A stretch of 64,000 nt of DNA from JAJRXC01 sp047639555 (GCA_047639555.1 JBLIOE010000007.1:59512-123511), one strand, 5' to 3'. Numbered from the stretch's first letter, positions 7,947 to 16,899 are shown. The notes: generated by a model from the letters alone, not told the origin. Numbers and translations: made by a program.

Positions 7947-9388
7947 GTCGCCGGCGCCCCACTGGTCGACAATTGAAGAGTAAAGCTGGAGCCCTCGCCC
8001 GGCTTGGATTCCACGAGCACGCGGCCGCCGTGGTTCTGCGCCACATGGCGCACGATCGCCAGGCCGAGGCCCGTCCCGCCGGTTTCGCGACTTCGCGCTC
8101 GGTCGACGCGGTAGAAGCGTTCGAAGACACGTTCGAGTTCGGCACGCGGTATGCCAACGCCTTCGTCCTTCACCGTGATGGCGACGCCGTCTTCGATCTC
8201 TTCGACGGTCAGGGTGATCTGTTGATCGGCTTCGGAATAGCGGATGGCGTTGTCGAGCAGGTTGGTGCACGCACGAACGATCTGGCGTCGATCGCCGTTT
8301 ATCGTTAATCCACTCGGGAGGCCGACTACGGCGATGCTGACGCGGTAGGCGTCGGCCAGGGCTTTCGCCTTGTCGACCGCGCGTCGAGCGATGTCATCGA
8401 CATCGAGAGCGTCCCCCGCGGTCTCCGATTCTTCGAGTCGGGTGAGCTCGAGAAGGTCGTCGATGATGTCTTCGACCCGCTTCGCTTCGTGCTGCAGCAT
8501 GTCGGTGAGGCGAGCTCGGTCCTCGAGGTCCTGTTCGCCGGCGAGCGTTTCGGCGAGAAGTGACATCGCCCCGACTGGTGTCTTCAACTCGTGCGACACG
8601 TTGGCCACGAAGTCGCGACGAATGGCGTCGATCCGACGTTCCTCGGCCACGGAATCGATAACCGCGAGCCCTCGCGTTGGACGAAAGTCCTCTTCACCGT
8701 CCTGCCGAGCCCTTGCTCGTTCGGCCGCTTGAGCCTCAGGGAGCCAGCCGTCGACGATGTAGCGGACACGCTCGCCAAGGTTCTCGGCATGATCGCCGAT
8801 GCGTTCGTAGAAACGGCCGACCAACGCGAGTTGAAGCGACTGCTGCGGGTCGAGATCGCCGCGGCGAGCATCGGAGATCACGTGCTGGATGTAGCGATAG
8901 TGCAGATCGTCAAGCACGTCGTCGAGCGCATCGATCGTTGACGCCAGCTCAGCGTCGCGATTACGGAACGACTCCGCGGCTCGACGCATGAGCAACTGGG
9001 CCTGCACCGACATGCGGGCGACGAGATCCCTCACACGATCATCAGGGTGGGCGCCCTGAAGGCGACCGACCGCCTTGGCGATATTGCTGACCAGATCGCC
9101 GGAACGCTCCACATCGCTGTTCATGTGCATAGCGGCTACGACGAAGCGGAGATCAGAAGCGACCGGTTGCTCGCGGACGAGTGTGTCGATGCACCCCTCC
9201 TCTACCTGCAGGGAGAGAAGGTCAATGTCGTCATCGGCCGCGACCAACACGTCGGCGGCGGCGACGTCACCTTCCAGCATCGCCGACGTGACCAAACCCA
9301 CGCGCACCGCGACGAGTTCGGCCATCTCTAATAGAAGGCTTTCGATGAGCCCGAGTCGTTCATCGAGATTGGATCGGATGTCGTTCAC
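7943..9388 (-). CDS. PhoU-histidine kinase fusion protein
   Basis: A soluble 481-residue protein joining two normally separate phosphate-signalling proteins. Residues 1-215 are a PhoU domain with its two metal-binding helical repeats (DVERSGDLVSN at 92 and FYERIGDHAEN at 193). After a charged linker come HisKA (FVANVSHELKTP, H266) and HATPase_c (N-box NLLDNAIRYS, G1 DEGVGIP, G2 GGTGLGL). No transmembrane helix or PAS domain is seen, unlike SenX3/PhoR. GTG 9388 follows AGGAGA. The gene sits between pstB and the regX3-like gene, exactly where phoU and the kinase would be. Confidence 0.92.
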   Translation of the reverse strand: MNDIRSNLDERLGLIESLLLEMAELVAVRVGLVTSAMLEGDVAAADVLVAADDDIDLLSLQVEEGCIDTLVREQPVASDLRFVVAAMHMNSDVERSGDLVSNIAKAVGRLQGAHPDDRVRDLVARMSVQAQLLMRRAAESFRNRDAELASTIDALDDVLDDLHYRYIQHVISDARRGDLDPQQSLQLALVGRFYERIGDHAENLGERVRYIVDGWLPEAQAAERARARQDGEEDFRPTRGLAVIDSVAEERRIDAIRRDFVANVSHELKTPVGAMSLLAETLAGEQDLEDRARLTDMLQHEAKRVEDIIDDLLELTRLEESETAGDALDVDDIARRAVDKAKALADAYRVSIAVVGLPSGLTINGDRRQIVRACTNLLDNAIRYSEADQQITLTVEEIEDGVAITVKDEGVGIPRAELERVFERFYRVDRARSRETGGTGLGLAIVRHVAQNHGGRVLVESKPGEGSSFTLQLSTSGAPAT

Positions 9389-9409
9389 GTCATATCTCCT
9401 GTCAACGGA

Positions 9410-10216
9410 TCAGCCGAAGCGGCCGGTGACGTAGGCCTCGGTCCGCTCGTCAGACGGGTTCGAGAAGATGGTGCCGGTTTCATCGAGCTCCACCAGTTTG
9501 CCGCGTCGCTGGCCGGTCGACTCGTCTAACTCGGCGGTGAAGAACGCCGTGCGATCGCTCACCCGGGCTGCCTGCTGCATGTTGTGGGTGACAATCACGA
9601 TCGTGTACTTGTTCTGGATCTCCTTCATGAGTTCCTCAATCCGGCCGGTGGCGATCGGATCAAGGGACGAGCACGGCTCGTCCATCAGGAGCACATCGGG
9701 GTTCACGGCGATGGCCCGAGCGATACAGAGACGCTGTTGCTGGCCGCCCGACATACCGAGCGCAGACGACGAAAGTCGGTCCTTCACTTCTTCCCAGAGG
9801 CCTGCGCTACGAAGCGAATCCTCGACAACTTCGTCGAGGTTGCCCTTCTGCCCCGCGACCTTCGGCCCGAAGGCAACATTGTCGTAGATCGACTTGGGGA
9901 AGGGGTTGGGCTTCTGGAAGACCATCCCGATGCGGCGCCGAACCGCTACCGGGTCGACCTGTGAATCGTAGAGATCGATGCCGTGATACTTCACGCTGCC
10001 CTCTATACGAGCGATGTCGATGAGGTCGTTCATACGGTTGAAACACCGCAGCACGGTGGACTTTCCGCAGCCAGACGGGCCGATGAAGGCCGTGATCTGC
10101 CGTTCGCGTACATCGAGATTCACGTCGGAAACGGCGCGCAGGTCGCCGTAGTAGACGTTGAGATCGCGGACGTTGAAGACGTCAGGGGTGTCGGTCATTT
10201 CGGTGTCAGCCATCAT
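9410..10216 (-). CDS. pstB: Phosphate ABC transporter ATPase
   Basis: The ATP-hydrolysing subunit of the high-affinity phosphate importer, 268 residues. Walker A GPSGCGKS (46-53), the family-specific QKPNPFPKSIYDN, signature MSGGQQQRL and Walker B DVLLMDEP are all present. It starts two bases after the pstA stop, and its own stop is 22 bases before the PhoU-kinase start, so all are cotranscribed. Confidence 0.97.
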   Translation of the reverse strand: MMADTEMTDTPDVFNVRDLNVYYGDLRAVSDVNLDVRERQITAFIGPSGCGKSTVLRCFNRMNDLIDIARIEGSVKYHGIDLYDSQVDPVAVRRRIGMVFQKPNPFPKSIYDNVAFGPKVAGQKGNLDEVVEDSLRSAGLWEEVKDRLSSSALGMSGGQQQRLCIARAIAVNPDVLLMDEPCSSLDPIATGRIEELMKEIQNKYTIVIVTHNMQQAARVSDRTAFFTAELDESTGQRRGKLVELDETGTIFSNPSDERTEAYVTGRFG

Positions 10217-11134
10217 TCAGCGTCCGAGTTTCTTGGAGATACGGGCCCGAGCGATGATCGCCACGAGATTAAGGAAGAACACCATCACCAGCAACACGAC
10301 GCTGGCGCCGGCGGCGTGGCCGCGCCAGGTCTGGGCCGGCTCTCGCGCGAAGTTGGCGATGTTCATCGGCAGCGCGGTGAACGCTCCTTGGAACTGCTCG
10401 AGAAAGTCGTTGTTGCCGGTCGTGTAAAAGCCTGCGGCACCGATCACGAGGAGCGGCGCCGCCTCGCCCATAGCGCGAGCGACGGCCAGGACAGTGCCCG
10501 TCAAGATTCCGGGAAGCGCGGCCGGGATGACCTGCGACCGGATGACTTCCCATTGCGTAGCGCCAAGCCCATAGGCGCCGTCGCGAAGCGAACCCGGCAC
10601 TGCTCGGACCGCTTCGGACGACGTAATAACGACGACCGGGAGCACCAACACGGCAAGGGTGATGCCAGCGGCGATGACGGAGGAGCCCCCGGTGATGCCG
10701 CGCAGGCCTTGCACAAACACGGCGAGCCCGAGCAGGCCATAAACAATCGACGGCACGCCGGCGAGGTTGCGAACCGTGACCTGGATCAAACGGGTGACCC
10801 AGGTGTCTTCGGCGTACTCCTCGAGATACACCGCTCCGGCAACACCGATTGGGAACGTCGCCATCACAATCAAGGCGATCAGAAGACTGCCCCGGATGCC
10901 TTGTGCGACACCGGCCTTTTCTGGGTCGGAAGAAGACGGCGAGGCGAGGAAGTCCCACAGGCGATCGCTGAGAATGCCCCACGCTTGGACGATCACGTCG
11001 TAGAACACCGCGCCCACCATCGCGATCGCAAGCGCAACCGACAGAAGCAGAAGTATCAGGAAGATCTGACCGCGCACATCAGCGCCGCGACGGGCACGAA
11101 GCTGATCGAGGTCAACCGGTGACGAAGCAGCCAT
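10217..11134 (-). CDS. pstA: Phosphate ABC transporter permease PstA
   Basis: One of the two membrane subunits of the Pst importer, 305 residues with about six transmembrane helices. The EAA loop near residue 205 reads SLRDGAYGLGATQWEVIRS. The ATG overlaps the stop of pstC (ATGA), implying translational coupling. The N-terminal 25 residues are charged and cytoplasmic. Confidence 0.96.
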   Translation of the reverse strand: MAASSPVDLDQLRARRGADVRGQIFLILLLLSVALAIAMVGAVFYDVIVQAWGILSDRLWDFLASPSSSDPEKAGVAQGIRGSLLIALIVMATFPIGVAGAVYLEEYAEDTWVTRLIQVTVRNLAGVPSIVYGLLGLAVFVQGLRGITGGSSVIAAGITLAVLVLPVVVITSSEAVRAVPGSLRDGAYGLGATQWEVIRSQVIPAALPGILTGTVLAVARAMGEAAPLLVIGAAGFYTTGNNDFLEQFQGAFTALPMNIANFAREPAQTWRGHAAGASVVLLVMVFFLNLVAIIARARISKKLGR

Positions 11135-12558
11135 CAGTAGACCTGCCGGAATCGCCGAACGATCAAGTCGGAAAGGATGTTGAGCAACATCGTCATCACG
11201 AAGAGAAGCGCACCGAGGAAGTAGAGACTCTGGAAGGCAATACCGGAGCCTGCGATCTGATCGGTGCCCGCGCCGAGAGAGGCCATAGCTGCGGTGATGG
11301 TCTGACCTTGTTCCACCGGATCAGTATTAAAGACGCCATTGCCGCCCGCGGCAATGAACACAACCATCGTCTCCCCCACTGCCCGGGAGACCCCCACGAT
11401 CGCGGCAGCCGAAATGCCGGAGAGCGCGGCCGGGAACACGACTCGAAGGGCGGTCGTCACCTTGCGGCCGCCAAGGCCGTAGCTCGCTTCTCGGAGCTCC
11501 ATTGGCACTGCCCTCATGGCATCTTCAGAGATGGACGCAACGATCGGCACGGTTAAAACACCGACACCGATGCCGGCAGCCAGAATCGAGAAGATGCCGA
11601 TATCGGAGATGAACAGGGTGAGCACCTTCGGCGAGATGAAGCTGATCGCAAACAGACCAATCACTACCGATGGGATACTTGCCAACGTCTCGATGAGCGG
11701 TTTCACGATTCGTCGTACCTTGGGCGTCGCGTACTCCGAAAGATAGAAGGCGACGCCGAGCCCGACCGGCCCGGCCACAAGCATGGCGATACCGGTGACC
11801 CAAAGGGTTCCAACGAACAGCGTGGAGAGGTCGAATTGACCGGAGCGCGGGAACCAGCCCCGCTGCGAGAGGATCCCCCATTCGAATTCCGAATCGGAGA
11901 CGAACGCCCACGCCTCAGTAAAGATGCTCCAAACAATCAACACCGAGACGACCACCGAGGCCGAACCGGCCGTGAGCATCAGGCGGGCGGCTCGTCGATT
12001 CTCGCGGGCACGAGCCGGCGCAAGTCGCAGATCGGCAGCGCTATGAAGCGGCGGCAGTTCGACCGTCGTCGCTCGTTTTCCCAAACCATCAACGACGATC
12101 GTGTTGGCCAACAGATCCCATGGCGCTCGCGAACCGGGCGTACGTGAAACCACCGCGCCGACAACCAGCCAGACGAGAAGCGCCGTCAGGAAGTTGAAGT
12201 CGAGCACCATGATGGGCAGCGCATAGAGCACGCCGAAGCGCGCGAGTTGGCGGACCGCGATCGTGAGCACGGACGCCGGTTGACCATCGGTGGTGGCAAT
12301 GTAGTGGCCGGTCAGCGAGCCAAGGGCCGTCTGAGCCCCCGCGAAGTGCCATGCGTTCCACCCAGCCATAACGACGAACGCCAGCCAGAAGTTCGATGGC
12401 CCGAAGTCCGCAAACAAGCCAGCAACGAAATACTCGACGAGGGCGATACCCATCGCGACGACAAGAAAGGCAATGGGTTCAAGCAGGCCGGCGCTTGCCC
12501 GCGAGGACAACGCGGGAACCGTCACTACGGGGGCCGGAGCAACGTCGGGCGTAATCAT
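11134..12558 (-). CDS. pstC: PstC permease with an N-terminal RDD-like domain
   Basis: The second membrane subunit of the Pst importer. The C-terminal 280 residues are a normal PstC, with an EAA loop reading ELREASYGLGGRKVTTALR. The 474-residue protein is about 150 residues longer than typical PstC. Residues 20-165 form three or four extra helices with RDD-family features: GSLTGHYIATTDGQPAS, then an Arg-rich RQLARFG, a hydrophobic pair and PWDLLANTIVVD. ATG 12558, five bases before the end of pstS1, was chosen; a longer frame lies inside pstS1. Confidence 0.93.
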   Translation of the reverse strand: MITPDVAPAPVVTVPALSSRASAGLLEPIAFLVVAMGIALVEYFVAGLFADFGPSNFWLAFVVMAGWNAWHFAGAQTALGSLTGHYIATTDGQPASVLTIAVRQLARFGVLYALPIMVLDFNFLTALLVWLVVGAVVSRTPGSRAPWDLLANTIVVDGLGKRATTVELPPLHSAADLRLAPARARENRRAARLMLTAGSASVVVSVLIVWSIFTEAWAFVSDSEFEWGILSQRGWFPRSGQFDLSTLFVGTLWVTGIAMLVAGPVGLGVAFYLSEYATPKVRRIVKPLIETLASIPSVVIGLFAISFISPKVLTLFISDIGIFSILAAGIGVGVLTVPIVASISEDAMRAVPMELREASYGLGGRKVTTALRVVFPAALSGISAAAIVGVSRAVGETMVVFIAAGGNGVFNTDPVEQGQTITAAMASLGAGTDQIAGSGIAFQSLYFLGALLFVMTMLLNILSDLIVRRFRQVY

Positions 12559-12562
12559 CGTG

Positions 12563-13696
12563 CTACTCCCATTGGCCAGTGCCGCTGAGACGGTTGCTCC
12601 AGATCGTCTGCGAGCGGGTCTGGTCGACGGGTGCAAGGTCGACATAGCCGACCGCAGTCACCGACTCGAGCCCGATGTCGCTCATCATGTAGTCAACAAA
12701 CGCCGCCACTGCCGGTTCGTTGGCGGTCATCTCGACGTTGACGTAGGTGTAGAGGAAGCGAGAAATCGGGAACGATGCGTCGGCGATCGTTTCGGGACTT
12801 GGATCCACGCACGCGCCGCCATCGCCCTTTGACACCGCGAGCATTCGCGCGTCGCCCGCGTCGGCTGCTTCCTGGGCAAACGCGTAGCCCACCCATCCGA
12901 TGGAATATTGGCTCGACTCAATACCTTGCAGGATCACGCTGTCGTTGTTGCTCGACGTGTAGTCGTCGCGGATCGTGTCCTCGAAGGGTCGAGCCTCAAC
13001 GTCGAGCCCGGTCTTTCCCTTCGCTACCGATTCGATCACGATTTCGGTGAACGAGTCGTAGGTGCCGGACTCCTGGCCCGGGCCGAAGATGTCGAGGCGG
13101 ACGTCAGGAAAGACCGTGCCGTCCCACTCCGTGCTGATCACATTCGCGTCCGCCCAGTTCCCGAATCCGAACGCTTCTTCTGAGAGCAGTGCGTAGAGAT
13201 CGTTGAACGACACACAGTCGATGAGATCGTTCTCTGCAGACGTGATCACGGTGATGCCATCGATGGCGCGACGCAGCTCAATGAATTCGATGCCGTTCGC
13301 TTCGCAGATCTCGATCTCCTCAGCCTTGAAGATCCGGGAGGAGTTCGTGATCGGCGCTTCGCCGTTGCAGAACTTTTGGGCGCCGTCACCAGAACCGGGA
13401 CCCTCGACCGCGATCGCGACAGCGGGATTTGCGGAACCGAATTCTTCGGCCTGTTTTTGCACAATCGGATAGACGGTCGACGACCCGGACACGAGGAACT
13501 GACCTTCGAGCGCTCCAGCGGGAGCTTCGCCGACAGGGTCGTCGCTTCCGGCTATCGCCGTAGTCGTGACGACGATTTGCTCGTCGTCGAGCCGGTCCAC
13601 AATCGACGCAATGATCGCGAAGACAGCCAGTAATGCGAACAGCACAACAACACTACGTACGCGATCGGCACGGGTGGGCGGCAGGAATTCAGTCAC
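12563..13696 (-). CDS. pstS: Phosphate-binding protein PstS, membrane-anchored copy
   Basis: The extracytoplasmic phosphate receptor that feeds PstCA, 377 residues. The ligand-site motifs are visible: GSSTVYP (residues 70-80), GPGSGDG, NSSRIF and GQESGTYD. It has an uncleaved-looking N-terminal helix (VVVLFALLAVFAIIASIV) but no lipobox, unlike its paralogue at 15656. GTG start at 13696 with no clear Shine-Dalgarno. A PHO-box array lies 45 bases upstream, so phosphate starvation should induce it. First gene of the pst operon. Confidence 0.93.
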   Translation of the reverse strand: MTEFLPPTRADRVRSVVVLFALLAVFAIIASIVDRLDDEQIVVTTTAIAGSDDPVGEAPAGALEGQFLVSGSSTVYPIVQKQAEEFGSANPAVAIAVEGPGSGDGAQKFCNGEAPITNSSRIFKAEEIEICEANGIEFIELRRAIDGITVITSAENDLIDCVSFNDLYALLSEEAFGFGNWADANVISTEWDGTVFPDVRLDIFGPGQESGTYDSFTEIVIESVAKGKTGLDVEARPFEDTIRDDYTSSNNDSVILQGIESSQYSIGWVGYAFAQEAADAGDARMLAVSKGDGGACVDPSPETIADASFPISRFLYTYVNVEMTANEPAVAAFVDYMMSDIGLESVTAVGYVDLAPVDQTRSQTIWSNRLSGTGQWE

Positions 13697-13741
13697 TAAG
13701 AAGCAGACTACGAACCCCTCCTCGACACCAGGGGGTCAGTA

Positions 13742-13780
13742 AGTGAACAACTGGCTTCTGAAGGTGAACGGGAGGTAAAC
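13742..13780 (-). promoter_or_regulatory. PHO-box array upstream of pstS1
   Basis: Read on the minus strand, four direct-repeat units follow each other: GTTTACC, GTTCACC, a degenerate GAAGCCA, and GTTCACT. Their starts are spaced 11, 11 and 10 bases apart. GTTCACC in 11-base steps is the established actinomycete PHO box for PhoP/RegX3-type regulators. It sits 45 bases before the pstS1 start and 48 bases before the divergent symporter start, so it may serve both. Confidence 0.82.
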
Positions 13781-13827
13781 GACTCAATGGACGCGCCCTC
13801 GAAATGCCTGTTACGTTCCGCCCAGTT

Positions 13828-14967
13828 ATGAATACGAAGCTGGACTCGCCTGGACAACGCGACCTCCCGACTGGACCGCGGTTCGTTCTTGTCGTCACGC
13901 TCATATATGTCTTCCTGGTCGGCGTATCGCTGCTCGAATCGGGCATCAAGGTGATGGGCGCCGACACCCAGGCCAGCCTCTTCGAAGGCGTGAGCAATCC
14001 CGTCGCCGGACTCTTCGTCGGCATCTTGGGCACCGTTCTCGTGCAGTCTTCGTCGGCCAGCACATCAGTCATCGTCGGCTTGGTCGCCTCCGGCGCACTC
14101 GGCGTCGATGCCGCCGTGCCAATGATCATGGGCGCCAACATCGGCACTACGGTCACAAACACTCTCGTCTCACTCGGTTCGATTCGTCGAAATGAAGAGT
14201 TCAAGCGAGCGTTCGCGGCGGCAACCGTTCACGACTTCTTCAACGTGATGGCCGTGGGAATTCTGTTGCCGGTCGAGCTCGTCACCGGCTGGCTCTCGTC
14301 AGCAGCCGAATCAATCAGCGAGCAGCTGGTCGGTTCGGCCGGCTCCGAATGGAAGAGCCCAATCAAGAAGTGGGTCAAGGAACCGGTCAGCTGGGTCCAG
14401 GATCTCTACAGCGATCTCGGCGCAGAGGTCAATGTGCTCGGCACATTGATGGTCGTGACTGGCCTCGCCATCGTGCTTCTCGCGCTCACGTTCATTACGA
14501 AGAACATGCGAAAGCTCGTAGCCGATCGCGTCGAGCGATCTCTCAACTCGGTACTCGGCAGCGGCGGCGGTTCCGTGGCCATGTTGCTCGGTGTGATCAT
14601 CACGGTTTCGGTGCAATCGTCAAGTATCACCACCTCGATCATGGTTCCGCTCGCAGCCGCCGGCGTCGTGAGTATTCAGAACATCTTCCCGGTCACACTC
14701 GGGGCCAACGTGGGCACAACAATCACCGCCCTTCTCGCCGCCCTAGCGGCCTCGAAGCCCGAAGCCCTCACCGTCGGCATCGTCCACACTCTCTTCAACG
14801 TTTCGGCGATCGCGATCATCTACCCGATCGCCAGGATCCGCGAAATTCCGATCCGCCTGGCCCAAGGGCTGGCTGAGATCGCCGCGACGCGCCAAGCTCT
14901 GGCCATCGCATATGTGGTGGTTGTATTCCTCATCATCCCGCTCGTCGGGGTCGCGATCTTCCGCTGA
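13828..14967 (+). CDS. Na/Pi cotransporter (NptA/PF02690 type)
   Basis: A low-affinity sodium-coupled phosphate symporter or exporter, 379 residues. Two inverted Na_Pi_cotrans repeats are visible through the twin QSSS motifs (VQSSSASTSVIVGL near 75 and VQSSSITTSIMVP near 265) and the twin GANVGTT motifs. Many relatives carry a C-terminal PhoU domain; here the protein stops short and PhoU is the next gene. Divergent from pstS1 with the PHO-box array between them. Confidence 0.92.
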   Translation: MNTKLDSPGQRDLPTGPRFVLVVTLIYVFLVGVSLLESGIKVMGADTQASLFEGVSNPVAGLFVGILGTVLVQSSSASTSVIVGLVASGALGVDAAVPMIMGANIGTTVTNTLVSLGSIRRNEEFKRAFAAATVHDFFNVMAVGILLPVELVTGWLSSAAESISEQLVGSAGSEWKSPIKKWVKEPVSWVQDLYSDLGAEVNVLGTLMVVTGLAIVLLALTFITKNMRKLVADRVERSLNSVLGSGGGSVAMLLGVIITVSVQSSSITTSIMVPLAAAGVVSIQNIFPVTLGANVGTTITALLAALAASKPEALTVGIVHTLFNVSAIAIIYPIARIREIPIRLAQGLAEIAATRQALAIAYVVVVFLIIPLVGVAIFR

Positions 14968-14980
14968 AAGGCAATCAATC

Positions 14981-15652
14981 ATGGTGATGTCATTTTTCCG
15001 ACGAAGCGAAAGTGGCTTCGACGCAATCACCGCGCGCACCGTCTCGATGCTGGCCGATGCGCGTCATAGCTTCGACCTTGCGTCCACCGCATTGCTCAGC
15101 GGGGCCAACGTCGAAACGGTGGCCGATGACGTGCGGTCGACCGACGGTCGGATCAACCGGGCCGAACAAACCCTGCGGGGTGAACTTGTTGTCCACGTAT
15201 CGGTGCAGGGCAGCGACGACATCGGCGAGGTGCTCGCCTACACCCTTCTCATAAAGAAGATCGAACGCATTGGCGATCAAGCGAAGAACATTCTCGACCT
15301 CGCCGAGGAGGGCGTCGACCTCTCCACGGCCGACGACCTCGCCGAACTCACCCGCTACCGGCGCACCATCTCCGAGATGATGGGCCAGGCGGCCGACCTC
15401 CTCACGGATTCCCGCGGCGACAAGGCCACCGACTTCCGATCGAAGGCCGACGCCCTCCGCGGGGAACTCGAAGGAAAGATCCGAGAGTGCATGCACTCGG
15501 AGGCCCCCGGTCATGAGGTCGTTCCTCGCGCCATTCTCTACCGGTACTGGAAGCGGATCGTTGCAAACCTCGGGGGGGTTGTGACGAGTGCAACGGAACC
15601 GCTCCAGAACCAGGGATTTTATGACGGCGGCACGACCGACATCGATGACTGA
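14981..15652 (+). CDS. PhoU-domain protein
   Basis: A 223-residue helical protein with two PhoU-like repeats; the first metal motif reads KKIERIGDQAKN near residue 95. It begins 13 bases after the Na/Pi cotransporter and probably regulates it, replacing the PhoU tail that is fused in relatives. ATG 14981 was chosen; 14987 is also possible. Its stop is three bases from the stop of the convergent pstS2. It differs from the kinase-fused PhoU of this locus. Confidence 0.85.
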   Translation: MVMSFFRRSESGFDAITARTVSMLADARHSFDLASTALLSGANVETVADDVRSTDGRINRAEQTLRGELVVHVSVQGSDDIGEVLAYTLLIKKIERIGDQAKNILDLAEEGVDLSTADDLAELTRYRRTISEMMGQAADLLTDSRGDKATDFRSKADALRGELEGKIRECMHSEAPGHEVVPRAILYRYWKRIVANLGGVVTSATEPLQNQGFYDGGTTDIDD

Positions 15653-15655
15653 GAC

Positions 15656-16789
15656 CTAACCCCAGCTGCGACCCGTTGACCGGTTCTCCCAGATTGACTG
15701 AGCGAGGTCTTGGTCGGCATCGGCGAGAGCGACATAGCCAACCGCCGTCACCGATTCGAGTCCTGCTTCGCTCATCATGTAGTCGACGAATGCCGTGACC
15801 GCGGGCTCTGTCGCAGCCGCCTCGACGTTCACGTAGGTGTAGAGGTAGCGGGCAATCGGGAATGAGGCATCGGCGATCGTTTCGGGTGTCGGGCTCACAC
15901 AATCGCCGCCGTCTTCCTTCGAAACCTGGAGGAGCTTTGCGTCGCCCGCGTCAGCCGCCTCGGCCGCAAAGGCGTAGCCAACCCAGCCGAGCGAGTACTG
16001 GCTCGACGCGATGCCTTCAATGATGATGTTGTCGTTGGAGCTCGCTGTGTAGTCGGGCCGAATGGTGTCTTCGAAGGCTCGGTCATCGACCTCGAGGCCC
16101 GTCTTGCCCTTCGCAACCGATTCCAGCACGATCTCGGCGAAAGAGTCGTAGGTGCCGGACTCTTGGCCCGGGGCGAAGATATCGAGCGCCGCGTCCGGGA
16201 ATACTGTGCCGCCCCAGTCCGCGGTGATCGTGTTGGCGTCGGCCCAATTATCGGACCCGAACGCTTCTTCGGAAATCAACGCGTAGAGGTCGTTGAACGA
16301 TACGCATTCGATGGCGTCGTTGTCGGCTGAGGTCACAACCGAGATCCCGTCAATCCCCCGACGAATCTCGATGAACTCGATGCCGTTCGCTTCGCAGATC
16401 TCAATCTCTTCATCCTTGAACAGGCGCGAGGCGTTGGCGATCGGGACTTCGCCGGCGCAGAACTTCTGGGCGCCGTCGCCCGAACCTGGGCCTTCAACGG
16501 CTAAGGCGACACCACTGTTTACGGCAGTGAATTCCTCGGCCTGCTTCTGGACAATCGGATACACCGTCGATGAGCCGGAAACGAGAAACTCGCCCTCAAG
16601 GTCTCCGGTCAGCATCTCGTCATTGGCGGCGGGCGCATCGTTTACCGGTGTCTCTAGTGTCGGCGTTTCGGCTGCTGGTTCGTCCGTAGTTGTCTCGCTG
16701 TCGTCACCGCAAGCAGCGGCGATCAGACTCAAGAGAACCAGCAGGGTGAGCGCGAGGCGGGAGCTTCGCTTGGATGGGTGGTTGAACAT
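15656..16789 (-). CDS. pstS: Phosphate-binding lipoprotein PstS, second copy
   Basis: A 377-residue paralogue of the upstream pstS, closely similar along the whole mature domain (GSSTVYPIVQKQAEEF, GPGSGDGAQKFC, ANASRLF, GQESGTYDSF). It has a true lipoprotein signal (LVLLSLIAAAC, Cys at about 29) followed by an acidic/Thr linker. ATG 16789 was preferred to the longer frame because it gives a proper signal peptide (MFNHPSKRSSR). A PHO-box array lies 43 bases upstream. No permease genes follow it, so it probably shares PstCAB. Confidence 0.93.
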   Translation of the reverse strand: MFNHPSKRSSRLALTLLVLLSLIAAACGDDSETTTDEPAAETPTLETPVNDAPAANDEMLTGDLEGEFLVSGSSTVYPIVQKQAEEFTAVNSGVALAVEGPGSGDGAQKFCAGEVPIANASRLFKDEEIEICEANGIEFIEIRRGIDGISVVTSADNDAIECVSFNDLYALISEEAFGSDNWADANTITADWGGTVFPDAALDIFAPGQESGTYDSFAEIVLESVAKGKTGLEVDDRAFEDTIRPDYTASSNDNIIIEGIASSQYSLGWVGYAFAAEAADAGDAKLLQVSKEDGGDCVSPTPETIADASFPIARYLYTYVNVEAAATEPAVTAFVDYMMSEAGLESVTAVGYVALADADQDLAQSIWENRSTGRSWG

Positions 16790-16832
16790 GCGAGCAAGGT
16801 ACGACGGTGATGTTGCTTCCAAAGGGGTTCCA

Positions 16833-16871
16833 GGTGAACGCTGGCTGCGTCTTGCTGAACTCTCGGTAAAC
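16833..16871 (-). promoter_or_regulatory. PHO-box array upstream of pstS2
   Basis: Minus-strand units GTTTACC, GTTCAGC, a degenerate CGCAGCC and GTTCACC, spaced 11, 11 and 10 bases. This is the same geometry as the array at pstS1, including the position and AGCC core of the weak third unit. It lies 43 bases upstream of pstS2 and 29 bases before the divergent oxidoreductase start. Confidence 0.82.
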
Positions 16872-16899
16872 GAGCCCGCCCGGCGTTAACTTCTCGCCC

